Below are positions 26,520-35,848 of a stretch of DNA of 64,000 nucleotides, one piece after another. Under the pieces are notes generated by a model. It had not been told where the DNA came from. It saw only the letters and a program-made list of their open reading frames with translations, and did no database searches. Made by a program: the position numbers and the translations under genes. Location of the stretch: positions 1 through 64,000 of the forward strand of contig JAJFFK010000042.1 in assembly GCA_021776655.1 (NCBI GenBank), written 5' to 3'. Position 1 is the stretch's first letter. Each line of letters begins with the position of its first letter. This stretch comes from Henriciella sp. Lineage in GTDB: Bacteria; Pseudomonadota; Alphaproteobacteria; Caulobacterales; Hyphomonadaceae.

Positions 26520-27007
26520 AGCGGTTTATAATCAGCGGGCTGCTCATTGGGCTTGGTCTATCCGCACCGGGTGCGGCCGAGACGGTCATAGACGAAGCCC
26601 CCTCGACGTTTATTCAGCAAGACACTGCCGTTCTGCGCGCGTTGGACAAGATCACAGGGCGTTCGACCGACTTTGAAATGCGGGTTGGCGATCCCAAAGT
26701 ATATGGTTCATTGCGTGTGGATCTTGAGGTTTGCTTCCAGAAGCCACCAGAAGAGCCGCCAGAGAGCATTGCGTTCCTCAAAATTACGTCCGCGACATCC
26801 CGGCAGGTACAGACCATGGCCGCGCCACGTGACCTGAACGACGAAGAGAGAACTGCGACTGAAGGTGCAGAAGTGGACGTGCGATTTTCTGGCTGGATGT
26901 TTGCATCTTCACCTGGATTGAATGCACTCGAACATCCAGTTTATGATATCTGGGTTATCCACTGTAGCGCGCCGACCCCGCCGACCCCTGTGTCCGACAT
27001 CGAGTAG
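26516..27007 (+). CDS. DUF2155 exported protein
   Basis: 163 aa with a signal peptide (RFIISGLLIGLGLSAPGAAE). The mature domain shows the DUF2155 pattern: LRALDKITGRSTDFEMRVGD, YGSLRVDLEVCF with a conserved Cys, PPEEPPESIAFLKI, and WMFASSPGLNALEHPVYDIW ending in a second Cys (VIHC), which may form a disulfide. Function unknown; it is a fixed neighbour of NDUFA12 and mlaD in alphaproteobacteria. Start is GTG (GTGA overlap with mlaD). The last 67 bases overlap the convergent aat gene. Confidence 0.88.
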   Translation: MKRFIISGLLIGLGLSAPGAAETVIDEAPSTFIQQDTAVLRALDKITGRSTDFEMRVGDPKVYGSLRVDLEVCFQKPPEEPPESIAFLKITSATSRQVQTMAAPRDLNDEERTATEGAEVDVRFSGWMFASSPGLNALEHPVYDIWVIHCSAPTPPTPVSDIE

Positions 27008-27600
27008 AAATCGGCGTCGCTGCGAAGCGCGGCCCACAGTCTTTGTCTGAAGGCGTCGCGCGAAATCTCAACCAATCCAAACTGTGCCAGATGTGGGTTA
27101 TGAAATTGTGCGTCGAGCAATTGATAGCGCCCTTGGATGAGCCGTGCGACGAGATGAACAAGCGCCACTTTAGAGGCATCAGTTGCTCGCGAGAACATGC
27201 TCTCGCCAAAGAATGCGGACGCTATAGACACGCCGTACAGACCTCCAACAAGCACCCCATCAGCGTCCCAACACTCAACCGAGTGGGCGTGACCTTCACG
27301 GTGCAGGGCGCTGTACAGGTTGAGAATTGGTGAGTTAATCCAGCTTGCGGGCCGGTTCTCATGCGGTTCAGCGCAGGCTTCAATGACGCGATTGAATGCC
27401 GTATCTATCGTTATCTTGAAGGGATCTTTTCGGATGGTTTTTTTTAGCCGTTTAGGAACGCGAAACTGATCCAACGGCAAGATGCCGCGTAAATCCGGAT
27501 CCATAAGGAACAGGCGCATATCCTCGCGCGAGTCCGCCATCGGAAACACACCGCGCCGATAGCAGTTGAGTAAATCTGTCGTGTTGAAGCGGTCAGACAT
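26941..27600 (-). CDS. aat: Leucyl/phenylalanyl-tRNA-protein transferase
   Basis: 219 aa. Transfers Leu or Phe from tRNA to proteins with N-terminal Arg or Lys, marking them for ClpAP (N-degron pathway). Conserved blocks: LLNCYRRGVFPMADSREDM, the hydrophobic-pocket segment WINSPILNLYSALHREGHAH, SVECWDADGVLVGGLYGVSI, and SAFFGESMFSRATDASKVAL. The C-terminal SDTGVGGVGALQWITQIS is encoded within the DUF2155 overlap, so both 3' ends are constrained. Ten bases downstream of accC; aroQ-accB-accC-aat are probably one transcript. Confidence 0.94.
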   Translation of the reverse strand: MSDRFNTTDLLNCYRRGVFPMADSREDMRLFLMDPDLRGILPLDQFRVPKRLKKTIRKDPFKITIDTAFNRVIEACAEPHENRPASWINSPILNLYSALHREGHAHSVECWDADGVLVGGLYGVSIASAFFGESMFSRATDASKVALVHLVARLIQGRYQLLDAQFHNPHLAQFGLVEISRDAFRQRLWAALRSDADFYSMSDTGVGGVGALQWITQIS

Positions 27601-27609
27601 ATTTTGCTT

Positions 27610-28950
27610 TTACTTCAAGCCGAGAAATCTCTCGAGCCAGTGAATATCGTACTCGCCATCGATCACGCCTTGCGCTTCGACCAGACGGCGATGCAAGGGG
27701 AGGGTGGTTTCCACGCCGCCAACGACCATTTCGTCTAGCGCCCGGCGCAACCGCATAACGCACTCATTTCGTGTGCGGCCATGTACGATCAGCTTGCCGA
27801 TCAGACTGTCATAATGTGGCGGGATCCGATAACCGGCATAGGCTGCACTATCGAGGCGTACATCAGGCCCGCCGGGGGCATGAAAATCAGTAATCGTACC
27901 CGGAGACGGAATAAAAGTTTCTGGATGTTCAGCATTGATGCGGCACTCAATCGCGTGACCAACCAGCAGGATATCTTCCTGAGAGAAAGAGAGTTTCTTG
28001 CCATCGGCGACCCGTATTTGTTCACGCACGAGGTCAATACCAGTGATCATCTCTGTCACAGGATGTTCAACTTGCAGACGGGTATTCATCTCGATGAAGT
28101 AGAAATTTCCATCCTCATACAGAAACTCCATCGTCCCTGCGCCGCGATAGCCAAGCTTGGCAACCGCTTTGACGACCACTGATCCGATTTCCTCGCGTTG
28201 GGCATGATTCAGTGCCGGTGACGGCGCTTCTTCCATGACCTTCTGGTGGCGGCGCTGAAGCGAGCAGTCGCGTTCCCAAAGGTGGCAGACATTCCCATGT
28301 GTGTCGGCTATGATCTGGATCTCAATATGGCGCGGCTTACCAAGGTATTTTTCCAGATAAACCGCGTCATCACCAAAGGCTGCCAGTGATTCTGTCTTTG
28401 CCGTTTTAATCGCGTTTTCCAGATCCTTTTCGGTTTCCGCAACTTTCATGCCCCGACCACCGCCGCCTGAAGCTGCTTTCACGAGGACGGGATAGCCAAT
28501 TTTCTTGCCAACCTTTTTAGCCTGGGCAATCGACGTAATGCCGCCGTCCGACCCGGGAACAACCGGAACCCCAGCATCAATCATCGCCTGCTTGGCTGCG
28601 ATCTTGTCGCCCATTGTGCGAATATGCTCAGCCGTTGGCCCGATGAAGACAAGACCGTGGGCCTCGACCATTTCCGCAAACTGGGCATTTTCAGACAAGA
28701 ACCCGTATCCAGGATGCACCGCATCAGCACCCGTAATTTCGGCTGCAGCGATAATCTGCGACTTCTTCAAATAGCTTTGCGAGCTGGGCGCAGGTCCGAT
28801 GCACACACTTTCATCCGCCAGACGAACCGCCATAGCGTCACGATCAGCTTCTGAGTGGACGGCAACCGTCGCGATCCCCATTTCCTTACATGCGCGATGT
28901 ATTCGTAATGCAATTTCGCCGCGATTGGCGATCAGGACTTTCTCGATCAT
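27610..28950 (-). CDS. accC: Acetyl-CoA carboxylase, biotin carboxylase subunit
   Basis: 446 aa ATP-grasp enzyme that carboxylates biotin on AccB in the first step of fatty acid synthesis. Motifs: VLIANRGEIALRIHRACKEM, YGFLSENAQFAEM, VLVKAASGGGGRGMKVAE (Gly-rich ATP loop), and the catalytic FYFIEMNTRLQVEHPVTEMI. Length and motifs are complete. Nine bases after accB and nine before aat. Confidence 0.97.
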   Translation of the reverse strand: MIEKVLIANRGEIALRIHRACKEMGIATVAVHSEADRDAMAVRLADESVCIGPAPSSQSYLKKSQIIAAAEITGADAVHPGYGFLSENAQFAEMVEAHGLVFIGPTAEHIRTMGDKIAAKQAMIDAGVPVVPGSDGGITSIAQAKKVGKKIGYPVLVKAASGGGGRGMKVAETEKDLENAIKTAKTESLAAFGDDAVYLEKYLGKPRHIEIQIIADTHGNVCHLWERDCSLQRRHQKVMEEAPSPALNHAQREEIGSVVVKAVAKLGYRGAGTMEFLYEDGNFYFIEMNTRLQVEHPVTEMITGIDLVREQIRVADGKKLSFSQEDILLVGHAIECRINAEHPETFIPSPGTITDFHAPGGPDVRLDSAAYAGYRIPPHYDSLIGKLIVHGRTRNECVMRLRRALDEMVVGGVETTLPLHRRLVEAQGVIDGEYDIHWLERFLGLK

Positions 28951-28959
28951 CGCTTTGTC

Positions 28960-29433
28960 CTATTCAACAATTATCAGGGGTTCACCAAACTCAACGGGCT
29001 GCCCATCAACGGCGATAATTTCCTTTACCGTGCCAGCCTCTGGCGCTTCGACTGGGTTAAATGTTTTCATTGCCTCAATCAGCATCAGCGTGTCACCTTT
29101 TTTTACCTTGTCGCCAATCGCTACAAAAGCTTTGGATTCAGGGTCTGCTGAAAGGTAAACGGTCCCAACCATTGGGCTTGTGATCGCATTGCTTGGGACA
29201 GCAGCTGGTGTGCTTTCAGCGGATGCAGAAGGCGCTGCCGCAGAGGCGACCGGGGCAGCGACAGAAGTAGACGCATACACAGGCGCCGCTGCGGCTGCCA
29301 TGGAGGTCGCCTTGCTGACCCGGATACGAAGGTCATCATGTTCAATCTCTACTTCGCCTAAATCGGCCTCGCGTAGGATTGCGGCAAGTTCTCGAACCAG
29401 GCTTATGTCGAGCTTTGATTTTGCGGTGGGCAT
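28960..29433 (-). CDS. accB: Acetyl-CoA carboxylase biotin carboxyl carrier protein
   Basis: 157 aa. N-terminal helix (VRELAAILREADLGEVEIEH), an Ala/Pro/Ser linker at about residues 47-82, and a biotinyl domain (SPMVGTVYLSADPESKAFVA) with the biotinylated Lys in LIEAMKTFNPVEAP. The usual residue after MKT is Met or Leu-like; here it is Phe. First carrier in malonyl-CoA synthesis. Eleven bases after aroQ and nine before accC. Confidence 0.95.
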   Translation of the reverse strand: MPTAKSKLDISLVRELAAILREADLGEVEIEHDDLRIRVSKATSMAAAAAPVYASTSVAAPVASAAAPSASAESTPAAVPSNAITSPMVGTVYLSADPESKAFVAIGDKVKKGDTLMLIEAMKTFNPVEAPEAGTVKEIIAVDGQPVEFGEPLIIVE

Positions 29434-29444
29434 AAGAGGATTCC

Positions 29445-29876
29445 TCAGTCAGTCATCTGGAGGGCGGCATCAAGTGCTATGAGATACCCCCGTGCACCCA
29501 ATCCTGCAATCGTTGCAGTGGCACAAGGGCTAACATAATTTGTCGCACGAAAGTCCTCGCGCGCGGCGGGGTTGGACAGATGAACTTCAATTATCTTAGC
29601 ATCGCAGGCGCGTAAAGCATCATGTAGCGCAATCGATGTGTGCGTATAGGCCCCGGCATTAATGATCAGGACACTTGCCGCCTTTGATGCCTCTTGCACC
29701 AAATTCACAAGCTCCCCTTCGGAATTGGTTTGGCGAAACGTGATTTGCGCGCCGTTTGCAGCGGCTGTCATTCTTTGATGAATATCTTCGAGGGTTTCGA
29801 CTCCATAAATCTCCGGCTCTCGGGATCCGAGCAGGTTGAGATTTGGGCCGTTAAGAACAAATATATGCTGCATCAT
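29445..29876 (-). CDS. aroQ: 3-dehydroquinate dehydratase, type II
   Basis: 143 aa dodecameric dehydratase of the shikimate pathway. Signature [17 protein letters not shown] at the N terminus with the catalytic Tyr in the lid, [35 protein letters not shown] and [14 protein letters not shown] (catalytic His). The ATG at 29876 (or the adjacent 29873) gives the family length; longer readings to 30071 run across divergent thiS and are rejected. Head of the aroQ-accB-accC-aat string. Confidence 0.96.
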   Translation of the reverse strand: MMQHIFVLNGPNLNLLGSREPEIYGVETLEDIHQRMTAAANGAQITFRQTNSEGELVNLVQEASKAASVLIINAGAYTHTSIALHDALRACDAKIIEVHLSNPAAREDFRATNYVSPCATATIAGLGARGYLIALDAALQMTD

Positions 29877-29943
29877 TGTCACTAGGTCTTGCGGTGGAAC
29901 GCGTGTGAAGGCAAGTGAGTTGCTGGATACAAAGGGTGCAGGG

Positions 29944-30144
29944 ATGCAGATATTTCTCAACGGCCAATCCAGAGAAATCGAGTCAGAGACAACTGTGCTC
30001 ACGCTTGTGCTTGCACTTGATGGCGATCCGCGCGGAATTGCGGTTGAAAGGAATTTGGAGATTGTGCCCAAATCCGAGCATCGAGAGACTATTCTTTGTG
30101 AAGGCGACCGCCTTGAAATTGTTCAATTTGTTGGCGGCGGCTAA
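29944..30144 (+). CDS. thiS: Sulfur carrier protein ThiS
   Basis: 66 aa beta-grasp protein ending in the Gly-Gly tail (IVQFVGGG) that is thiocarboxylated and donates sulfur to the thiazole of thiamine. [20 protein letters not shown] and [20 protein letters not shown] are typical. Starts 67 bases from divergent aroQ. thiG follows after 20 bases. No thiamine pyrophosphate riboswitch pattern is visible in the short upstream gap. Confidence 0.93.
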   Translation: MQIFLNGQSREIESETTVLTLVLALDGDPRGIAVERNLEIVPKSEHRETILCEGDRLEIVQFVGGG

Positions 30145-30164
30145 CAGAATAAAGGATTGCAGTA

Positions 30165-30938
30165 ATGCCTGAAGACCGCTTGATGATTGCCGGACGAGCG
30201 TATGATTCCCGCTTGATCGTCGGCACCGGGAAATACGCGTCTTATGCCCAGAACGCTGAAGCGGCCCGTGCGGCGGGCGCGGAAATTGTAACCGTTGCTT
30301 TGCGCCGCGTGAATCTATCCAATCCTGACGAAGACAGGTTGCAGGACCATGTTTCGCCGAAAGAATTCACTTATTTGCCGAATACAGCCGGGTGCTTCAA
30401 CGCTGATGAGGCTGTTCGCACGCTTCGTCTGGCGCGTGAAGCTGGCGGCTGGGACCTGGTGAAACTCGAAGTCCTGTCCGATCAGAAAACGCTCTACCCC
30501 GACATGGAAGAAACCATGATCGCCGCGAAAGACCTGATCAAGGACGGCTTTGAGGTTATGGTCTATTGCTCAGATGATCCGGTATTCGCGCGCAAACTGG
30601 AAGATGTCGGGTGCTGTGCAATCATGCCGCTGGGCAGCCTGATCGGTTCAGGATTGGGCATCCAGAACCCGCTCAATATCAGACTGATTGTAGAACAGGC
30701 CCGCGTGCCGGTTATTGTCGACGCTGGAGTTGGCACCGCGTCAGATGCTGCTGAGGCGATGGAACTAGGCTGTGACGGCGTATTGATGAATACCGCTATT
30801 GCCGAAGCGAAAGATCCCATCTTGATGGCGTCTGCCATGAAACATGCGGTGATTGCCGGGCGTGAGGCATATCTGGCAGGGCGGATGGGCCGCAAACGCT
30901 ATGCTGACCCGTCCTCCCCTCTTGCTGGCTTGATTTAG
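30165..30938 (+). CDS. thiG: Thiazole synthase ThiG
   Basis: 257 aa TIM-barrel enzyme that condenses 1-deoxyxylulose 5-phosphate, dehydroglycine and ThiS thiocarboxylate to the thiamine thiazole. Marks: [58 protein letters not shown] (Lys forming the imine), [18 protein letters not shown] and [18 protein letters not shown]. Ribosome binding site aaagga precedes it. The dehydroglycine source ThiO is encoded 6.4 kb away. Overlaps the convergent DsbA-like gene by four bases (TTAG). Confidence 0.96.
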   Translation: MPEDRLMIAGRAYDSRLIVGTGKYASYAQNAEAARAAGAEIVTVALRRVNLSNPDEDRLQDHVSPKEFTYLPNTAGCFNADEAVRTLRLAREAGGWDLVKLEVLSDQKTLYPDMEETMIAAKDLIKDGFEVMVYCSDDPVFARKLEDVGCCAIMPLGSLIGSGLGIQNPLNIRLIVEQARVPVIVDAGVGTASDAAEAMELGCDGVLMNTAIAEAKDPILMASAMKHAVIAGREAYLAGRMGRKRYADPSSPLAGLI

Positions 30939-31681
30939 CTGAGCTTCTGAAGCTCAGCTTCAATCATTGCCTCTAACCGAGGAATATCAGCACCAGGCAC
31001 GTTCTGGGATCCAATCATGAAGATTGGTGTTCCGGTGATCCCAATCACACGGGCCAGGCTTTTGGAGTCTGAAACAGCCTTTTGAACCGGTATGGACCGC
31101 ATGTCGGCGCGCATCAAAGCAACATCAACACCAGCGCTTTCAGCGGCTGCGTCGATGGCCTCCGGGCCGAAACCAGACTGGTTATCCAGCCTCATCAAGG
31201 CCAGATGGAATTCAGCATATTTGCCTTGTCTACCTGCCGCGACAGCCGCCAAGGCTGCTTTTTCACTTTCGGGAGACAGGATTGGCAACTCCTTGAAGAC
31301 AACCCGCACCTGATTGTCGTACTTCTCAGGAACCGACATTGTCCACTCAGCGGATCGTTTGCAATATGCACATCGGTAATCAAAGAATTCGACGAGCGTA
31401 ACCGGAGCATCGGCAGGGCCGATTGAGTAATTCGCCGGGTCACTGTAGATCGCATCATAATTGGCGAGAATGGCTTCAGATACAGCTGCTGCATCAGCCT
31501 CGTCTTCTCTCTGCGCTAGCAGGATCAAGGCGTCCTCGATAATCTCAGGGTTTTCCAAAATGTAGGCCCGGACGATATCCTCAATGGCTGTCTTGTCGGT
31601 GAGATCAACTTGCTCCTGCGCACATGCAGGGGTCAGAGCAATCACGGTCGTAACCAAAGCGGCGGATATAGTTCTATTCAT
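30935..31681 (-). CDS. DsbA-family thiol:disulfide interchange protein
   Basis: 248 aa from the ATG at 31681 (ribosome binding site aaagga); a TTG one codon upstream is possible. N-terminal export signal ending LTPACAQ; cleavage could be by signal peptidase I or, less likely, at Cys20 as a lipoprotein. Thioredoxin fold with CAYC at residues 104-107 ([17 protein letters not shown]) and the cis-Pro loop [10 protein letters not shown]. The N-terminal extension (residues 22-85) matches the Com1/DsbA-like group of alphaproteobacteria. Probably a periplasmic disulfide oxidase or reductase. The M48 protease gene lies upstream on the same strand. Confidence 0.9.
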   Translation of the reverse strand: MNRTISAALVTTVIALTPACAQEQVDLTDKTAIEDIVRAYILENPEIIEDALILLAQREDEADAAAVSEAILANYDAIYSDPANYSIGPADAPVTLVEFFDYRCAYCKRSAEWTMSVPEKYDNQVRVVFKELPILSPESEKAALAAVAAGRQGKYAEFHLALMRLDNQSGFGPEAIDAAAESAGVDVALMRADMRSIPVQKAVSDSKSLARVIGITGTPIFMIGSQNVPGADIPRLEAMIEAELQKLS

Positions 31682-31780
31682 CAATCAAATCCTTTGAGGC
31701 AGCAGGCACTATCGTACAGCATAAAAACTTTCAACCCAATGAACGGAGCGGATGCTGTGTTGACATTTGTGTGATCAAAA

Positions 31781-33142
31781 TCACCCGCGCCGACGCCAAT
31801 AGCGGGCATTCTCAGGTAATTGCGGATCGGTGGCATTACGAACATCCGCCGCCCGCCTTGCGTCATGGCTGCCTTGCACGAGGTCACGCACAGCCCGGCT
31901 GGCAAACGAGTAGGCACGCGGATAATCACCAATATAGTAGGCTGATTCAGCCGTTGCCAATTGCGCTTGTGGTCGTAATCCCTGCTTTTCCAGCGCAATC
32001 GCCAATTGCGCCCAGGCAAATGCGTTATCCGGTTCTTCGATCAATGCATCGCGCAATGCTTCTTCACCTGCCTCTACGTCGCCATCCTCACCGCGCGCGA
32101 TCAAGGATCGGGCGTAGGAAATGAGTATAAGGGATTGGTTTGGCAGCAGCTCGATGGATTTGGCCAAGGGCTCAACTGATTCGGCTGCGCGGCCGCTTTC
32201 AAACAGGATCTGTCCCTTCAATTCATAAAAATAGGGGTTCTCTGGTTGCTCTTCCAACAGTGAGTCAATTTCCGACAAAGCGAGGGTCAGATCAGCATTC
32301 TGCATCGCAGAAATGGACCGGGCATAGCGGGCTGGCGCCGATACATCATCCGGTGGATAAGCGCGAAATACGTGGGCTGGCGATTCCAGAAAGCCAATCA
32401 GTTTGGCTTGCATCATGTCGAACTGTAACAGAACTCGGCTATCTTCTGGCACGTCTGAGTAACCTGATTCCAAGGCCAACGCACGGGTTGTACGTATGCG
32501 CTGAGAGGACAAGGGATGGGCCCGAAAATAGGGGAAGCGGCGCGCCTCTGACAAGACTTCCTGATAGCGGAATTTCTCAAAGAACTCGACAATACCAATT
32601 GGCGATTGCTCTAGAGTGGCGAGATATTCTACCGCTTTTGTATCTGCTGTAGCTTCCTCGGTTCTTGTATGGGTAAAGAAATTCAGGGCGGCAAATTGCT
32701 GTGAGCTACCGATCAATGCCGCACCAGCTTCTGGGGCACCTGCAGCAATAGCGATAATGCCAAGGCCAATCGATAACAGTGCCGGGCGTGATGCAATGCG
32801 TGCAGAACGCGCACGTGTGACAGTGTGCCCGCAGGCAATGTGGCAGGTCTCATGGGCGATGACGCCTTTCACCTGCGCGGGTGTATCCGCGGCAATCAGC
32901 AACCCCGCATGCAAGTGAATGCGCTGCCCATTGGCGACAAAGGCATTCAGACTTAGGTCGCCGATAATGTACAGGCCAACATCTGTAGACTGCAAACCGG
33001 CCACTTCAAGGATGGGGTCTGTCCATTCGCGCAAGCTTTGTTCAATTTCCGCATCACGAATAAACCCTTGGGCAGCCGCCTGTACGGCACCAACAACAAA
33101 TATCGAGAGTGTGAGTACAAAAGAGGCAACAAATTTGGTCAT
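31781..33142 (-). CDS. Periplasmic M48 metalloprotease with TPR repeats (BepA-like)
   Basis: 453 aa. Signal peptide (FVASFVLTLSIFVVGAVQAA). Zinc-protease domain with HETCH at residues 97-101 (AHETCHIACGH) and the downstream third ligand in RTEEATADTKAVEYL; then a TPR-rich C-terminal half (SEIDSLLEEQPENPYFYELK, EEALRDALIEEPDNAFAWAQ). This is the layout of BepA/YfgC, which works on outer-membrane protein assembly. The motif usually reads HExGH...GGH; the Cys residues here are unusual but the metal ligands are kept. ATG 33142 follows agga. Confidence 0.92.
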   Translation of the reverse strand: MTKFVASFVLTLSIFVVGAVQAAAQGFIRDAEIEQSLREWTDPILEVAGLQSTDVGLYIIGDLSLNAFVANGQRIHLHAGLLIAADTPAQVKGVIAHETCHIACGHTVTRARSARIASRPALLSIGLGIIAIAAGAPEAGAALIGSSQQFAALNFFTHTRTEEATADTKAVEYLATLEQSPIGIVEFFEKFRYQEVLSEARRFPYFRAHPLSSQRIRTTRALALESGYSDVPEDSRVLLQFDMMQAKLIGFLESPAHVFRAYPPDDVSAPARYARSISAMQNADLTLALSEIDSLLEEQPENPYFYELKGQILFESGRAAESVEPLAKSIELLPNQSLILISYARSLIARGEDGDVEAGEEALRDALIEEPDNAFAWAQLAIALEKQGLRPQAQLATAESAYYIGDYPRAYSFASRAVRDLVQGSHDARRAADVRNATDPQLPENARYWRRRG

Positions 33143-33221
33143 GAGAATCCTGTAATCTTGCTTTCTAAGTAGCTTCTGCAAACAGGTTTGGCCAGATATC
33201 ACGGCCTTGATGACTGAAATG

Positions 33222-34238
33222 TCAGAATTGCCTAGCCTGGAATGTAAACACACAGTCTGAATTGAGCACAACGCGAACCGTAGATCCTATCTCTGGCAAA
33301 TCGTGCAAAATTTGTGATGTGCACAGAATGGCACTGCCAGAGTTGAGATGCACAGATAGTGTACTGCCAACGCGGCGGGCGCTGTTCACGCTGAGTGTTG
33401 TGCGCCCTGAAGTATCTATTTGAATCGCCTCCGGGCGAAAATGAAACGCAGGGGCATCTGGTAACTGATTTTGCCATTCAGCAGGAAGGTCTGTGCGAAG
33501 GATGCGCTGAACCGGCCCCAGGGCTTCGGCGACGGCAAGACAGTCGGGCTTAAGGTAAATATTGTCAGGTGTATCGCACTGCAGGATGCGGCCATCATGC
33601 ATAACCGCAATACGATCTGCAAATTCCAAGGCTTCTCTGGCATCATGGGTGACCATCAGAGCAGGGGTTCCAGAGTCTCGTACGGCGCTTAAAGCGGCAG
33701 TGCGCGCTTGATTGCGTAACACTGGGTCGAGGCCTGAGAAGGGTTCATCCATCAGAATGGCTATTGGATCAGCCGCCAATGCTCTGGCAATTGCGACCCG
33801 CTGCTGCTCACCGCCCGACAGTTGGTGAGGAAAAGCACTCTTTCGGTCGGTCAGTCCTAACAAATCCAGCCAGCGCTCAACAATTCCATCGCGCTGGTCT
33901 TTTGCGATATGATTCAAACCAAACATGATATTTCGGCTAACATTCAAATGCGGGAACAGAGCAAAATCCTGGAAGATCAATCCGATCCGCCGCCGTTCTG
34001 GCGGTACGTGGCTGCGCGGCGTCGATAAAACCAAATCTCCACTCGTCACGCGTCCCGAATCCGGGCGTTCCATGCCTGCCAATAATCGGAGTATCGTCGT
34101 CTTGCCAGAGCCAGATCGACCGACAAGTGCGGTTATCTCGCCCGGAGCCAAGGACAGGTCTGCACGATCAACAACTGCGTGGCCCGCATAGTGTTTGCTG
34201 ATTTGGTGGGCTTCGAGGGAAACGGCGCGCTTGGTCAT
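33222..34238 (-). CDS. fbpC: Ferric iron ABC transporter, ATP-binding protein
   Basis: 338 aa. Walker A GRSGSGKTTILRLLAG, Q-loop FQDFALFPHLNV, signature LSGGEQQRVAIARALA, Walker B ILMDEPFSGLDP, H-loop MVTHDAREA, then a C-terminal TOBE-like regulatory domain (FHFRPEAIQIDTSGRTTLSV). It energises iron import with FbpB and FbpA. The ATG at 34238 overlaps the fbpB stop by four bases and gives the usual N terminus; the longer frame to 34271 is rejected. Confidence 0.92.
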   Translation of the reverse strand: MTKRAVSLEAHQISKHYAGHAVVDRADLSLAPGEITALVGRSGSGKTTILRLLAGMERPDSGRVTSGDLVLSTPRSHVPPERRRIGLIFQDFALFPHLNVSRNIMFGLNHIAKDQRDGIVERWLDLLGLTDRKSAFPHQLSGGEQQRVAIARALAADPIAILMDEPFSGLDPVLRNQARTAALSAVRDSGTPALMVTHDAREALEFADRIAVMHDGRILQCDTPDNIYLKPDCLAVAEALGPVQRILRTDLPAEWQNQLPDAPAFHFRPEAIQIDTSGRTTLSVNSARRVGSTLSVHLNSGSAILCTSQILHDLPEIGSTVRVVLNSDCVFTFQARQF

Positions 34239-35836
34239 GCGGATACGCGTCCACTTTTCGATAATTGCCAAGAGAGTAGCAATACTGGTCCCAAGCCTGC
34301 CAGCGTAATAAGTAAAGATGGCAGAGTTGCCAGCGCCAGGCGCTCATCAGTGGCGTAAAAATTGGCCCGAACGGCGAGTGTTTCCATTCCGAGCGGGCGA
34401 AGCATCATTGTTGCAGGCAATTCCTTGATCATTTCAACGAAAAGAATGAGCCCACCTGCTAACGCGCCCGGCATCAAGACCGGCAGATCGATTTGCAGCA
34501 GTCTCCGCACTCCTCGCCCGCCAAGACTGCGGGTCGCATAATCCAGTGTTTGAGGCGCGCGCATCAGTGCCGCGCGCATCGGCTCGGCACCGGCAGCGGT
34601 AAAGCGGCTGGCATAGATGCATATCAGCAGAACAAACGCACCGGCACCGCTAAGCCCCATCCCTGTGGCTTTCAACAATAGCAAAGCGCCAAGCCCCAGA
34701 ACCACGCCCGGCGCGGCATAACCAGCAGTGGTGATCAACCGAGGCAGCCACTCCACCCGCCGTGTCAGCCAAGTGCTGAGTGTGAAGGAGAGGGCGCAAA
34801 TCAAGGCCAATACCGTTCCGGCAAGCCCAAGAACCAAGCTGGCAATGAGCGGAGGTAGCATCGGGGCGGAGCCTGTGCCGACTTCCAGACTGAGCCATAA
34901 CAACCGACCAAGTGGAATAAAGAAAGCGACCAAGAGCACCGTGGCGCACAAACTAAAAGCCGCCCATCTTGAGGCCCCTGAGAGTGCAATTCGTGTTGGT
35001 GTAAGCCAACGGGTGCTGGTCTGCCGCGTGGTTGCATGGCCCTTCGACACGCGGGCAAGAATGACGAACAAGAAGGCGATCGAGATCAGGACAAGCGCTA
35101 ACCGGGCCGCCGTTGCCGGCTCACCAAACGAACTCCAGGCACGAACAATACCCACCCCCAGTGTTTGAATGCCGAGGAAATTGGCAGCGCCATAATCTGC
35201 CGCGGCTTCCATCAACGCCAGTGCCAGACCCGCCACAATTGCGGGTCGAGCGGCGGGAAACCCGACCCGGCGAAACAGACCGACACCAGACACGCCAAGG
35301 CTGCGCGCCGCCTCCAACGTCGCCAACGAGGATGTCGTGAACGCGGCGCGCGCAATTATGTACACATATGGAAACAGCGTAGAGGCGAGAATGAAGGACA
35401 GGCCAGGCACGGTGAACAGGTCGGGGAACCAATAGTCGCGCGCCATCATGCCAGTGGAGCTACGCAAGGCTGATTGAACCGGCCCAGCCACACCGAACAG
35501 ATCTGCCCAAGCGTATGACATGACATAGCCTGGCATCGCCAACGGCAAGATCAATGCCCATTCGAAGACCCGCCGTCCGGGGAATGAATACATGCTGACC
35601 AGCCATGCACAGGGCAGGGCGATGGCAAGGATAAGACCGCCAACGAGGACCAGGACAATCAGCGTTGTCAGCGTATAAGGAAGCAAGCGATTATGTAATA
35701 TATGGTCCCAGGTTGATCCACCGCCCGCAGACATCCCAAACCATACCGCTGACAGGATAGGTAGAGCGACAAAAATAAGCGCAAATACCGTAAGCATCCT
35801 ACCGGTATATACTGAGGATGGGGTCAACCGCTGCAT
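34235..35836 (-). CDS. fbpB: Ferric iron ABC transporter, permease protein
   Basis: 533 aa, about twelve membrane helices, the fused two-domain permease type. Each half carries an EAA-like cytoplasmic loop that contacts the ATPase: LEAARSLGVSGVGLFRRVGF in the first half and DYATRSLGGRGVRRLLQIDL in the second. Twelve bases separate it from fbpA upstream. Substrate assignment as Fe(III) comes from the operon and from FbpA. Confidence 0.9.
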   Translation of the reverse strand: MQRLTPSSVYTGRMLTVFALIFVALPILSAVWFGMSAGGGSTWDHILHNRLLPYTLTTLIVLVLVGGLILAIALPCAWLVSMYSFPGRRVFEWALILPLAMPGYVMSYAWADLFGVAGPVQSALRSSTGMMARDYWFPDLFTVPGLSFILASTLFPYVYIIARAAFTTSSLATLEAARSLGVSGVGLFRRVGFPAARPAIVAGLALALMEAAADYGAANFLGIQTLGVGIVRAWSSFGEPATAARLALVLISIAFLFVILARVSKGHATTRQTSTRWLTPTRIALSGASRWAAFSLCATVLLVAFFIPLGRLLWLSLEVGTGSAPMLPPLIASLVLGLAGTVLALICALSFTLSTWLTRRVEWLPRLITTAGYAAPGVVLGLGALLLLKATGMGLSGAGAFVLLICIYASRFTAAGAEPMRAALMRAPQTLDYATRSLGGRGVRRLLQIDLPVLMPGALAGGLILFVEMIKELPATMMLRPLGMETLAVRANFYATDERLALATLPSLLITLAGLGPVLLLSWQLSKSGRVSA

Positions 35837-35848
35837 CAGGGCCTTCAG

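Noticed and set aside
29877-29943. Thiamine riboswitch upstream of thiS
   Set aside because: The gap is only 67 bases and the conserved THI-box core is not visible.
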